DNA of 64,000 nucleotides from Oidiodendron maius Zn (lineage: Eukaryota > Ascomycota > Leotiomycetes > Myxotrichaceae): contig KN832880.1 of assembly GCA_000827325.1 (NCBI GenBank), positions 1,158,803 through 1,222,802 of the forward strand. The letters run 5' to 3'. Under the pieces are notes generated by a model, which made no database searches, was not told the DNA's origin, and was given only the letters and a program-made list of their open reading frames with translations. This document shows, in pieces, positions 44,031 through 55,840 of the stretch; position 1 is the stretch's first letter, and every line of letters starts with the position of its first letter. The position numbers were made by a program, and so were the translations under genes.

Positions 44031-45343
44031 CTAGATTACCTTCGCCTCTATCATACTCCTGACGGTATCAGTGACACTAGTTTCTAGATCAATATACTTC
44101 CAGCTTTGTTCCCTGGTTCCCTTGGAGAGAATATCCAGACTTAGTCGCATATCCCACCCAGTTGGATGCACCCCTGGGGGGAGGACCTGTGAAGGGTTTC
44201 CTTCGGGAACCTTGGCTCGCAGGGTAGGAAAATTCTTCCTGATGATATTCACGACCAATTGCGGTGAGATTAAGCCTGAGATTAAGAGAATCCGCTGGCC
44301 ACTAGCACTAGGATTTGTTAAAGCATCAACATGACTTCGGGCCACGTCGCGGACATCCACCTGAGATAATAATTAGATCGAGATTTCACCATAGATTGAA
44401 AGTAACAATAAAGCTTACAAAGTGGTAGAACGGAAACGCTACCCCTTCAATCTGCTGATGGGTTCCGTCAATAAAGCTCGCAATTGCAAAATGATTTGTC
44501 TCATTGATAGACTTGGGGCCGGAAATTGGGTGTATCATTGGTCCAATAATGATATCCGGATTAATAACGGTAAGATCAAACCCAGGTGACTCTGTTTTCA
44601 TAAATTCCCAAGCCGCAGATTCTGCGCGTGTCTTAGAGACGTTGTATCCAAGAACCGTGTCTTTTCGCGCAATAGCTTCCTCAGCAGTGACCTATACCTA
44701 GTAAGTGAGTGAACTTTAATACTCCGAAGGTAGCGGCCATACCGGATTCCAATCTTTCTCAGTATAGGGCCGGCCTTCCCGAGTGATATCCTCAAAGGAG
44801 TTCAAAACGGATACTGCGCTTCCCAATAAGACGAAACGTTTCAGGGTCAACCCACCATAGTGATGGGCGCTTTTGAGAATCTCCGTGGTCCTGCAGAGAA
44901 TGTCAATTCTCTCGTAAGTTATGGGGACATCGCGAAGATTATAATAGCTTACCCTCTCACGGCCGGCTCGATCATTTCCTTTTGAATATCCTTAACTCCA
45001 AAATTCAACGGGGACGCCGTGTGAATTATATGGGTGAAGGGGGCATTCGCATTAATGAACAATTCATCAAACGGTTTCGCAGCGGTGAAATCTGCGACAA
45101 TTACGAATTGTACTTTACCCTCCCATGAGGGATGGGTTTTTATGATGTCGGCTGCTTTTTCTTTTGAGCGCACAGTCGCAGTAACGGCGTATCCCCGCTG
45201 GAGACAGCACTCCCATCAGATATTTGACCCACCAAAAAGGAGAGGCTTTAACTTACATCAAGCAAGATTGACAGTATATGCGAGGCTACAAAGCCGTTCG
45301 CTCCTGTTAATAGGATGTGGAAGCTTCTATCTTGGTTCGCCAT
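44031..45343 (-). CDS. NAD(P)-dependent reductase, extended SDR (dihydroflavonol-reductase-like)
   Basis: A soluble oxidoreductase likely to reduce a carbonyl on a small molecule. Five exons, 45257-45343, 44953-45197, 44743-44890, 44419-44691 and 44031-44360, with introns of 51-62 bp, give 360 residues. The Rossmann motif is at residues 13-19 (TGANGFVASH), followed by GYAVTATVRSKEKA, which sets the cofactor-binding arginine. HTASPLNF lies near residue 88, and the catalytic pair is Tyr176-x3-Lys180 in LGYNVSKTRAE. The C-terminal DVRDVARSHVDAL is typical of the dihydroflavonol/aldehyde reductase (GRE2-like) group. It is the nearest gene upstream of the HR-PKS start region, in the same direction as the PKS and 0.8 kb past its 3' end. 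It could reduce a ketone or aldehyde of the polyketide chain, though the family also works in general metabolism. Confidence 0.88.
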
Positions 45344-46127
45344 AGTCTAAAGTACAGTTTTCTTATTTGGAACTGAGCACGATAGAGCGATAATATCTTC
45401 AAGGTTGACGCTGATGGCAACTTCCTGTTCGTTTTCTCGCTGTGTATATATCATTAACGTCATTGTTGACATGACGAGACTCAAAACGTAACTAGTCCAA
45501 AAGGTGACCCACTTTCCATTCTTGGCGACGGAAAATAGGTTGCGTATGTGCGAATAACCTTCATGAATAAGCCTGTGCTGGCCACTCCTGTGTAGGGAAA
45601 CCTACTTTGCTGCGTAGCCAACGCATCTCTCAATACACTAACGTCATTTGTTGGGCATTACTCACCCGACCGCATGTAAATAAGGAGCCGGGGTCTGGGA
45701 TATGAGCCTGAGCCCCTCCTTACTTTTATTACTTTCACGATATTTGAACTGTCTAGAGACCTCGCATAATCCGTCTTGTTCATCTAACGATATCCAATAG
45801 TCCAAAACACATCTTTGTAGGCCGATATCTCGAGGCATAACCGGCGGTTCACTAGCATGTCATGGGAATTATAGTAAGTTGGTGTGTGATATGCGCTGGG
45901 TCGTATGAGCGTAGGGGTGGGGGACAGTCTCAAACCAGAGCGTGGGTACACATTGAACTATGGTTATTGACAAAGCCGACCGCTGTAGCGAGACTGCAAT
46001 TCTGTGGCTCATATGCCCTAGTTTCACCTGGAATAGACCTAGAGGTTATTAAAAATGCACTAAAATAGGGGTTATTATATAATTTTCATGGTCTTACTAT
46101 GCTAACTAATTTTCACACTGGTGCGAA
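45344..46127. other. Reductase promoter and HR-PKS 3' flank
   Basis: About 0.8 kb between two minus-strand genes. No gene-like frame was seen. Confidence 0.5.
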
Positions 46128-49100
46128 TCATTCCTCAGCTTTAATATTGTACTTGTCAACTAACTTCCCTTGTACTACAGTGCCTAAAGCCTGTAGGTTG
46201 TCACACCTCGTAATCTCTAGCGTTGCCAATTCGACCCCAATCCACCGCCTTATCCAACTCCTGAGCTCGAGGCTTACTAGCGAGTCGAGGCCAATTGCAG
46301 CCAGCGGTGCTTGAACGTCTACTTCGGCATCTCCTCTCATAATGAATTCTAGGAGCGCCCTACCCATCTCCGTGGCTAAGTAGATAGCTGTTTCAGCAGA
46401 TTGAAGAAGAACTATATTGGAGCGAACCTCACGGACGAAGCGAGCCAGCTCGTTGCTGGATGACCCTGAGCCCGAGACGGAGGACGACTCGAGCTCGTGC
46501 GCCTCAACATTGCGGTAAGCCAGCATGCGCCGGTCCTTGCGCCAGGGGATGCGGCAAGTGCTTGATGTCACCGAGGCGGTCGATCGCATACCCATGGCTA
46601 GCAGAGCTTTCTGTACCAAGCCTCGTGCGAAGTCTCCGTCGCCCAACTTGCGGTCTTGGGAGGGCTTTGATCGAGCCGGCTTCAACATCAACTCAATGCA
46701 GTCCAACAATTCCGCCTCAGTGTTAAACGACTGTCCCATCGCTCGCGCCACATCGGATGCTCCGGCGTTCTCGGCCACAAAGCCCGCATCTTTGATGAAG
46801 CCGACGTTCAGTGCGCTGGCCGCCAGTCCGAGCTGATGGCGGTATGTGGCGAAGGATTCCACAAATGTGTTTCCTGCGTGGTAGTTGGCCTGTCCATGCC
46901 ATCCACCCGTGGCTGCGGTAGAGCTGAACAAGAAAAAGAATTCCAGTGGCATGTTGGATTGCTCGCTCAGAAGCGCATTATGGAGATTCCAGGTTCCTTG
47001 GATTTTGGACTGGGAGGCGGCGAGCCAGTCTTCCCATTTCATGTCCAAGAAGTTGCTGTCCCTTAATATCAGGGATGCTTGCAGAACGCCACCGATTGGT
47101 TTGCCTGCAGTCTTTATTGCTTGAACGACATCGTCGTACTTGGCAACATTTCCAGACACCAGCTTAGCCGTGCATCCTAGCGTGGCGAGCTCGTTCACGA
47201 ATTGGTCGTGGGCTGGTGAAGAGCCGGCAGATCGAGATAGGAACACTATCTCTGTTGCTCCTTTTTCCACAAGCCAGGTGGCAACTGCTCGACCCAGGCC
47301 ACCTAGACCTCCGATGAAGAGGTATGCTCGATCATCACCGAGCTGAAGTGCTTCGTAGACAGGCTCCTCGGCGAGTTCGTGAAGATCTGGCATTGAAACT
47401 ACCAGTTTGCCAATATGCTGGCCCCCTTGCATTCCTCGGAAAGGTTCAGAGATCTGGGAAGCCGAGTACTTGGTGGGCGCCACGACGGGTTTGATATTGC
47501 CCTGCTTCCAGAAATCGACCGCACGCTGTAGAATAGCCCCGGCTACCAGCGGCCGGTGAACCCAGAGGTGCAGCAGTTCGAGGCCGGTGTATGTCCGATT
47601 CGACTCGAACTGCTCCATGGCTAGCTTGCCTTGTCCTATGAAGTCCCTACGACCGATGTCGACAAATGTCCCAAACTCGGCAACGCACTTCCATGATGCA
47701 TGGAGCAGCTCGCCCGAGAGGGAATTGAGCACCACATCCACCCCGCGGTTGTTGGTCGCTGCCATTATAGCAGGCAAGAAAGATGCATCGCGTGAATTGA
47801 AAATATGATCTCTTGGAATGTTGAATTGCGTCATCAGGAAGTCAATTTTCTCTTGATTGCTGACCGTACAGTAAATCTAGTTTGACCTGTCAGATTATTC
47901 ATTCTATAATCAGGGCTGGAAAGCTTAAAGTCGAAAGCAGACGCTGTAGTTTGCAAGCAAGCACTTACTTCGGCTCCTTGTATCATTGCAAGCTGTATAG
48001 CTGCTATGCCCACCCCTCCAGCAGCTGAGTGAATCAGGACAGTCTGAAATTCTCTAATGTCAGTAATAGGTCAATACAGGGAACAGATGGTCTAGTAATT
48101 ACGCACCATGCCACTGGTGAGCCTCCCTCGGTCGATCATACCGTGAATGACGGTGCCATAGGTAACAGGAATGCTGGCCGCTTCTTCGGGACTCATCCCA
48201 TCTGGGATCTCAAAGCATAAGGTTTGGGAGACGACGTGACTGGTTGTGAATGCTCCACAAGTAAGAGCCCCAACGCGGTCCCCAACTTTGAACTTGTCGA
48301 CGCCACGCCCAACCTCTGAGACGACGCCTGCACATTCCAACCCGAGCCCGTCGTCAATGGCTTCTGCGTCGGTGATAATTCCCTGCGCAACGAGAACATC
48401 CTGGAGAAACCCAGATAGTCAGCAACACGCAATATCATAATTGCGAATTCGGGTAATAGGCAACAGAAAAAAACTACTAACCCGGAAATTCATAGCAACA
48501 GCCCTCACTTCAATTCTGACCTCGTCGTCCTTGAGCGCCTTGGCTGTAAGAGGCTTCCAGTAGAGGGAACTCAAAACTCCAGATTTATGCTGTTCCAGCT
48601 TTTTCACCGTCATGCCTGCCGGCAGTGTGTTCCTATGCTCTTGGATCACCTTGACATAAGAATATCGGCTGATGAAAGTTCTTCCATCCACATGGGCCCA
48701 TTCGTGCTCTGGATCAACATCTGGCTCGGAAATACGCTTTTGGAACTGTGCAAACACACTGGGCACGACTTTACTCGCGGCCCCCAAGTCATCGAGCTCG
48801 AGGATTGCAAATTCCAGCTCCAAATCATTACGCAGAACGCGCGAGAGGCCGAGGACCGGCGCATATTCGGGCTTCGTATGACCGATTTGGCAAGATCCCG
48901 TAAGCCAGAAGATGCCGCATGCGCCATCTCTGGCCGCATTAACGAAACGTTGAAAGTTAGAGAACTTGTCCTGATCCAAACTCGAAAAGAAGGGCGCAGA
49001 AAGATCAAGGGCAGAAATCACATCTTGGCCTGGAGGCAGCTTTGCGGCCGGGTCTTCCAGGACAACTTCGTCAAGATGATAGCCGGCTGCTTCAAGTGCC

Positions 49101-52100
49101 GACCGAATAGACCTCACTTCCTGGTCCGCGTGTCGCAGAACTGTCACTCGCTCTGGAGGCTTTGTGGCCGAGGCTGGCTGGCTGATAATGTTGTTGTTCA
49201 TATAGCCGTCATACATCGAGCTCACGCCCTCAAATCCAGCTTTCGCAAGCTCGTCCGTCCAACGCTCGAGAGCTACGTACGGTGCTTGAGTGCGGCCGTC
49301 AGCTTGTCCATACCACCAGCCCGCTAAAACGCCAAAAGTCCCTACCCACATCGTCTGAGGAGAGAGTTCCTGTAAGAGAAGTCGCCCTTCAGGATGTATC
49401 AGCTTCCTCACGTTCGAGAGTGTCTGATGCAGATTCTCTGTGGCATGTAGAACATTGTACGCAATAATGAGATCAAAGCTCTCGGCTGCGAAACCCTGCT
49501 CCAAGGGGTCTTTGGAGATATCGAGCACTGCAAACTCAAGCCCGGAGTACTCCTTAAATCGCTCTTTAGCATCGCTAAAGAAGCCGGCTGATATATCTGT
49601 GTACGTGTAGGACAGATACTTCTTGTCGCCATGTGCAGACTTCAAGATCGGGAGAATAGTAGCCGTCGTGCCACCTGTGCCCGCTCCAATTTCAAGGACT
49701 CGGAGGTTCGGTCTCTTGTGTGAAACCAGGGACAGGAAGCCCGAGAGGTCTGCGTCTTCCAACAGAAAGTCATACACCTTTTGCAGGGCGCCGCCCGCAA
49801 GAAGGATCTCGAGTTCGCTCACAGTCCCATCGAAGATGCCCTCACAGTTATAAGTTACACGATGGAGTGCAGTTGCTGGAGCATATGCTGGGGTTCCCTC
49901 CAACTGACTGTAGATGCTTTCGATCAAGTTGTTTCTTTCTTCGGTCTTCAGAGCGAGGAGATCGACCGCATCAGGAACGCCAAACCAAGTGGAGCGCCCG
50001 GAAGAGACATCATCAATATGGCTATTAATCCACTTGTGAAAATGCTTCAAATGCTCACGGGTTGGTGGTGGTGTACTTCGCAAACGGTTTTGGGCTTCTG
50101 CGAAGCAAAGCAGGCTGAGCCTATCCAAAAGTTGGTATTCCCGTACTTGCGTCTTAATCCCGGTTGGCCGGATGAAGGAAGCTGCATCAACGAGATCGAT
50201 GTCATCCATCCATTCCAGCTCAGCAGCTCCGTGTGGGTTCTTGCCATCATCAGCCTCGTCGACAAGGCAAGACATTTGCCAGCCTTTGGACCTCACGACA
50301 ACTTGACCGCCATCTTCAAGTGAAAGAGCAACGACGTCGCCAAGGAATCCATTCGGTCTCTGCTCTGTAACCTCCGCTAAGACCTTCAACTCCTCTGTCA
50401 CTACTCGTGGAGGACGCAGATAGAACTCATCGATATATGTGATAACAGCGGGCTTGGCGAAATTCCTCGTTAGCCCGCGCGCGACGGCTGGAAATAGGCT
50501 CTGAGGCACCCCATCCAATGCCCCTGGAAAGATAGGGTAATATTTCTCTTCCCCTGGGCGTAGGCCAACCTTGATTGATGCTGCCAGCTTATCATTTAAT
50601 GGGTCCGCAGTTATGTCCTTGAGCGGAGTGAACCGAGGGCCATATTCCAAGCCTAGCGAGCGGAATTTGCGGTACCATGACTTAGATGAACACGCCCTGG
50701 TATAGCTTCTCGTGGCGGCCTCCTTTGCGCTCAGGTCTTGTAGCTCGAACTCATCACCTCCGCCACGAACTTGGCCAAAGGCGTGCTTGATCCAGCTCTC
50801 GTTCTTATAACTTGAGATGCTGAAGTCGTACCATTCTGAGTCGAGAGCATTGGTTAAGTTAACTCGGCTTAGCTGTGTGATAACCTCAGTCTCATCCTCG
50901 CCGTTTAAGACCAAGGCTACCTTCATGTGGATCTTCTGACAAGTGAAGTCGGCCTTGCCTGTGAGTTGTCGAATAGCCTCGCCGGCCATGTACAGGTACG
51001 AGACGCCTGGGAGGACGACGTCACCCTGAATCTCGTGCTCTTTGATCCAAGGCACGTCCTCGAGGCGCAGAACGTTTCGCCATCCAGGATTAAAGACCGT
51101 GCTCTCTAGAATTCTACTCCCGAGAAGTTCGTGATGGGGAAATTCGCGCAGGCGATATTCCTTTGCTAGCCTAGACTCGTGCCAAAGTGGTTCTTCGTAG
51201 TGCCATGGATATAGAGGGAGGTCCGTTAAGAAAGTGCCTCTACCGACGGCTTGCTCTAAATTAACTGGATAGTTCTGTAGCTGGAGCTGGCCGACAGCCC
51301 GAAGAACCTCTTCATATGCGTCCTTACCACGAGTGAGGACGCTGACGTACTCGTCGCTGGAGTTCTCTGCTTTGAGAATTTGGCGGATGGGTCCGGCTAG
51401 AGTAGAGTGTGGACCAATCTCCAGAAAAATCTTCTTGGACGTGGAGAAGTTGATGGCCATGCTCATGGCGGTGGAGAATTTCACAGGAGAAACTAGATTT
51501 TGAACCCAGTACGAAGGACCAAGCTCAGCTCCTTGGTTGATGACTTGATTTGTCACGCTCGAAATAAATGGTACTGATGGATCACGAGGGTTGAGATGAC
51601 AGCTCATGAGGTCGAGATATTGATTCGCGAGTGACTCCATGTGGTCTGACCAAGTATTACGATAGTCAGCAAAGGCATGAAGAGTTTTAAGGAGAGGGAT
51701 AGAACATGGTCAGGTAAACTCACGAGAGTGGTAGGCTCTGTCTACCTGCAAAGCTCTGGCAAGGACGTCTGGGTTCTCCGACTTGATTTTCTGTATGATT
51801 GCCTCAAGGGTGGATTTATCGCCAGTTAGGGTGACACTGTTAGGGCTATTCTCGCAACCCACGAGAACGCCGGGTAGAAGATATGGTAGGACTTGCTCCG
51901 TCCCTAAGCCTATAGCTGCCATGCCGCCAATAGACGGGTCAACGTCAAGTAAAACCTTGCCACGGTAGTAGGCGATGATGATCGCCTCTTTCAGAGTAAT
52001 TGCACCAGAGGCATAAGCTGCTGCGATCTCACCAGATGAGTGACCAGTCGCGGCCTCCGGCGTAATGTTGTAGGTTTTAAGTAGGTCGACGAGTGCTACT

Positions 52101-54033
52101 TGGAGCGCCGTACAACATGGCTGTGAAAGCTCTGCATCCAAAATGCGTGATGTTTTCTTTGGTGCAAGCAGTTGGTCTGTTTCCTATGTCAGTCATAACC
52201 GGGTGCAACTGCCCAAAAAGTGGCTAATATACCTTTCAATTTCCATTTTGGACCATCACCCAGCGATTGTAATACCATGTCCATCTCTTCAATGGTCTCT
52301 CTAAATGATTGGATACTTTTTATCAGAGCTTTGCCCATCTGTGCCCACTGCGCTCCCTGCCCGCTGAAGACAAAAGTCAACTTGCCAGAATCATATGATC
52401 CGTGGCGAGTCGAGAAAAAAGGAGTCCAGTCATCTATGCCGTTAGCCACGCAGAATGCACGGTGGCTGAGCGTCTCCCTCTTCATTGCGAGAGTATATGC
52501 CATATCCAACAAAGAATTTCTGTTGCCCATATAGTAGGCCTGATGACCAGTAATCATTTTTTCTAATGCTTCAGGATGTTTAGCAGAGAATAGGAGGAGC
52601 TTTGGAGTAAAGGATCTAGTGTCATCTGTCAAAGAATCCATATCTCTTTCCCCTACAACCCCAACATAGTCGGCCGATGCGAGGAGAGCATGCGAGTTGG
52701 ATCCGCCGATTCCGAATGAGCTGACGCCTACAACCCGATCTTTCCCTTCTGGCCATCGTGTGGGCTCGACCGCGACTTTTAATTGACACGCATCCCATGG
52801 AATCTTAGGGTTGGGTTTTGCAAAGTTGAGGTTTGGGGGGATAATACCAGTCTCAAGAGCGAGAACCATCTTTATCAGCCCGGCAAGACCAGCAGCGCCT
52901 TCGACGTGGCCGATATTAGTCTTGACCGAGCCGATATAGATTCCACCGCAGTCGCCAAAGACATTAGCAACTGACTCTGCCTCGAGAGGATCACCGACAG
53001 CGGTTCCTGTTCCGTGACATTCAACCATGGCTGTCTTTGAAAAGTCTTTAATGTTAGCAAGTTCATGAGTCCTCCGAATTAGCTCAGCTTGCTCTACAGG
53101 ATTTGGAGCGGTGAGGGTCGATGATTTCCCATCCGCGCCGATGGCTGTTGAAAGGACGACAGAGCGGATTGTATCCCCATCTCGGACTGCGTCGCTGAGC
53201 TTCTTGACGTATATGGCCAACACAGCCTCACCTCGTGCAAAGCCGTCGGCATCCGCACTGAATGTCTTGCTGAGTCCCGAGTTGGAAAGAACGCCGTGCT
53301 CATTAAATGCGACCGTCAAGCTCGGTGAGTAGATTATGCTAGTTCCAGCGACCACTGCCGCTTCGCAGTCGCCATTGTACAGAGCTTGACAGGCTTGGTG
53401 GAGCCCAGTAAGTGACGAGCTGCATGCCGTGCGAATTGTAACACTTGGTCCAGTAAGATTGAATTCATAGTTAATTCTATTGGCCAATACAAAGTCGAAG
53501 GCGTTGGTCAAATCGTAGGGATGACGAGTTTGTGTATCGCGGGAGTCGAGTTCCTGTCTGTCCCCACCGAAACTACATGCCCAAACCCCGATTTTGCGTC
53601 CCCTGAGGTCGGAGGGCTTTTGGCCGGCGTTTTGGAATGTCTCATAAACAACTTCAAGAGCCAAGCGTTGCTGCGGGTCCATGATCTCGATCTCCTTCTT
53701 AGTCATAGACCAAAATGATGTATCCATGTTGCGGAGATCGAGATTATTGAGGAAATAACCGTATCTGCTAGGAACATGCCCATCCTTGTCTGGATGGTAC
53801 CAACTGTCAACATTGTAACGATCCTTCGGGACTGAGCAACGCCCATGGCGCTTGTTGATCAGCATGTCCCAGAAGCTCTGGGCATCTGTCACTCCTCCAG
53901 GCAGGCGAAGACCCATGCCACAGATAGCAATAGGTTCTACGTGAGGCTTTACCCCATTGACCTTGGAAATGCCATTGGTTTTGATTACATTAACTCTATG
54001 AGTCGAATGTGCTCTATTCTGATCAGAGGTCAT
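46128..54033 (-). CDS. Highly reducing polyketide synthase (KS-AT-DH-MT-ER-KR-ACP)
   Basis: Iterative type I enzyme that builds a reduced carbon chain from malonyl-CoA. Six exons (52233-54033, 51724-52176, 48482-51645, 48107-48400, 47969-48043, 46128-47876) give 2511 residues and close in frame. KS has its active Cys at about 204 (TACSSSL), with [11 protein letters not shown] and [12 protein letters not shown] has [10 protein letters not shown], Ser at about 647, and YHSHHM after splicing, the fungal malonyl form. DH has [10 protein letters not shown] at about 955 and its Asp near 1129 (LDGVPQ). C-MT has LEIGAGTGG at about 1402, an intact SAM motif. ER has HSAAGGVG near 1912. KR has GGLGGLG near 2120 and NYHAGN. 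ACP Ser is near 2461 (GLDSL). Nothing follows the ACP: no thioesterase, reductase or carnitine-transferase domain, so release needs a partner. The type III PKS nearby is the obvious candidate. Confidence 0.96.
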
Positions 54034-54786
54034 TGTAAAGGTATCTTAACCGGGAAGAGAAAACAGAATAAAAGTCATTTGAGGGCACATGTAGTTTCCA
54101 AGAGAGACTGTGGGTTGAAGGAGCAAGTTAGTTGTGGTAGGAGAGAACCACCTGGCTACTGCACTCTTGTGCTTATGCAAGTCTTATTTATATGCGATTT
54201 CAGCTCTGAAAATAGCTCTATCACGGAGCAGCTGAGCCTGCAACGACTTCAATGCTGGCCAAGTTCTGTATGAAAAATACGAACCTGGCTCCTGGATGCA
54301 TGTGTTGGTCTATGAGGCAGGCAAATAGCTCAAAGCCTACCTGGGATGATATGCACGTCCTAGGCTTTAGTGTGAGTATAAAATTTTGTTGGTATTTATA
54401 ATTTGCAATCCCCGTACAGGGACTGAAGATAGGCCACGGTCTTTATTCTCACGCTACTACCTATAAGGTAATAGGTAACCCTCATACTAGAAGACTATAT
54501 TAACCTTGCCAAGAATGCCTGTCAGCAGACTTGCCTATAATTGGCCGTCCGGATAAATATAGCTCCTGAAAAAGCAAATCCGTTTTGCCAGATGCCACGT
54601 AATGAGTTAAATCAGGGATACTGCCCATGTAACCAAAACAGACAGCTAGTGGGAAGCCGATATGCTAGATTATGCGTAGATCTTCTCGCAATCCCATTAC
54701 TTTCTTACTACTTCTAACATAAGGGCTGTAATTCCAAACCACACTGATTCTGCACTGTCCTCACTTTTATGATGATGCTTCTCAAT
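54034..54786. other. HR-PKS promoter region
   Basis: About 750 bases between the HR-PKS start and the end of the small membrane protein gene. It holds the TATA-like box listed at 54185 and no gene. Confidence 0.5.
54185..54192 (-). promoter_or_regulatory. TATA-like box of the HR-PKS gene
   Basis: On the minus strand this reads TATAAATA, 152 bases before the ATG at 54033. Position fits a fungal core promoter. Confidence 0.4.
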
Positions 54787-55206
54787 TTACAGCAGTCCAT
54801 ACAAGCCAGCGGAAAGTAAACTTAGAAAGATAATGCAATGGCCCCTAAAATTCCCTTTCGGACCACCCCCGACATCATACTCCGACTTGTAACCGCTTCC
54901 TGCAAGTTTCCGCCTCTCCATCCTGTCCCAAGCCCTATGCATGGGGAAAATGTGATACACCAGTAAAGACCAAGTAAGCGCAGTGCCTACTTCATCGAAG
55001 TTCCTTACACCGTTCAAGAACAGGTACATGGAGCACACGGTGTTGAGAGAGAGAAGCGTCCCAGCGTAGCTTTGGCATATCAGAACAGCCTCCCGGCTTG
55101 GAGTTGGCTCGTGAAGCTGGATGTGAGGCTGCCTGAGGAAGGACATAATCGCCCAGAACTCGATGATAAAGTGCATAATGATCGGGATGTTGGCAATATG
55201 CAGCAT
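54787..55206 (-). CDS. Unrecognised four-helix membrane protein in the polyketide cluster
   Basis: Single exon, 139 residues, start ATG at 55206. Hydrophobic segments lie at about 3-22 (HIANIPIIMHFIIEFWAIMS), 38-60, 72-92 and 121-139, so three or four membrane helices with little else. Charged loops carry HEPTPSREA after the first helix and a basic DRMERRKLAGSG before the last, followed by a Gly-rich YDVGGGPKGN. No signal sequence cleavage is expected. I do not recognise the family by name. It shares direction with the HR-PKS and lies between it and the flavin monooxygenase, so it is probably part of the cluster. Membrane enzymes of similar size (cyclases, isomerases) occur in other fungal clusters, and such a role is as likely as transport. 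No catalytic residue can be assigned. Confidence 0.6.
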   Translation of the reverse strand: MLHIANIPIIMHFIIEFWAIMSFLRQPHIQLHEPTPSREAVLICQSYAGTLLSLNTVCSMYLFLNGVRNFDEVGTALTWSLLVYHIFPMHRAWDRMERRKLAGSGYKSEYDVGGGPKGNFRGHCIIFLSLLSAGLYGLL

Positions 55207-55840
55207 CTTGCCGGTCGATGGCGGCTCAAGCGGAGAGTATCAGTGTGAAAGAAAGGGTGGGTGATAAAAAGTTCGCAAGTATGTGGTCTGACAACACTTA
55301 AGCTGTGCTTTGAATAGCGGGCTGGGTGTGATTGATCTCTGCAATATAAGTGGAACGTAGCCAGCAATGGGGAGTTCGGCACTATTATGGGCATTCGTCT
55401 CGCTGCAGCAAAAATCCATGTTGGAAAGAAGATCTGCTAGTTATTAATGCATGCGCTATAGCCAATATTGGGGCGTTGCATGCTGTGTCTCGGGGTTCGT
55501 TATACCCCCCGCGGACCCCAACTCATAGACAGACACTCCACAGCTTGCCAAGGATGTATGCGCTGACCTAATTAGCTTGTGAAAGGTAATTTATAAATTC
55601 ACCTGGGTGGTCTTTCGAGCTCGGAACCTGAACTGTGAGTATTACGTGAAAATTTAGGAATACGGCATCCATCTGGACCTGATAAATAGTCTGAACAGAG
55701 TATCCGTCCAGTATTGTGTCAACTATATATTATCTACGCCATAATTAACCTAGGCATTCATCCTTCCAACAAGCGGCCTATAATCTCTACAATCGACTCG
55801 CTTAGCATGATAGTATAGCACATGTCAAATCGACAACACG
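55207..55840. promoter_or_regulatory. Divergent promoter of membrane protein and FAD monooxygenase
   Basis: 634 bases separate two genes read outward, suggesting shared control. A TATATATTA tract lies about 110 bases before the monooxygenase ATG. Several CGG/CCG triplets are present near 55210-55235, possible Zn2Cys6 half sites, but none forms a clean palindrome. Confidence 0.4.

Noticed and set aside
48587-49327. Plus-strand open frame of 246 codons inside the HR-PKS
   Set aside because: It lies wholly antisense to the methyltransferase/linker part of the HR-PKS and shows no domain.
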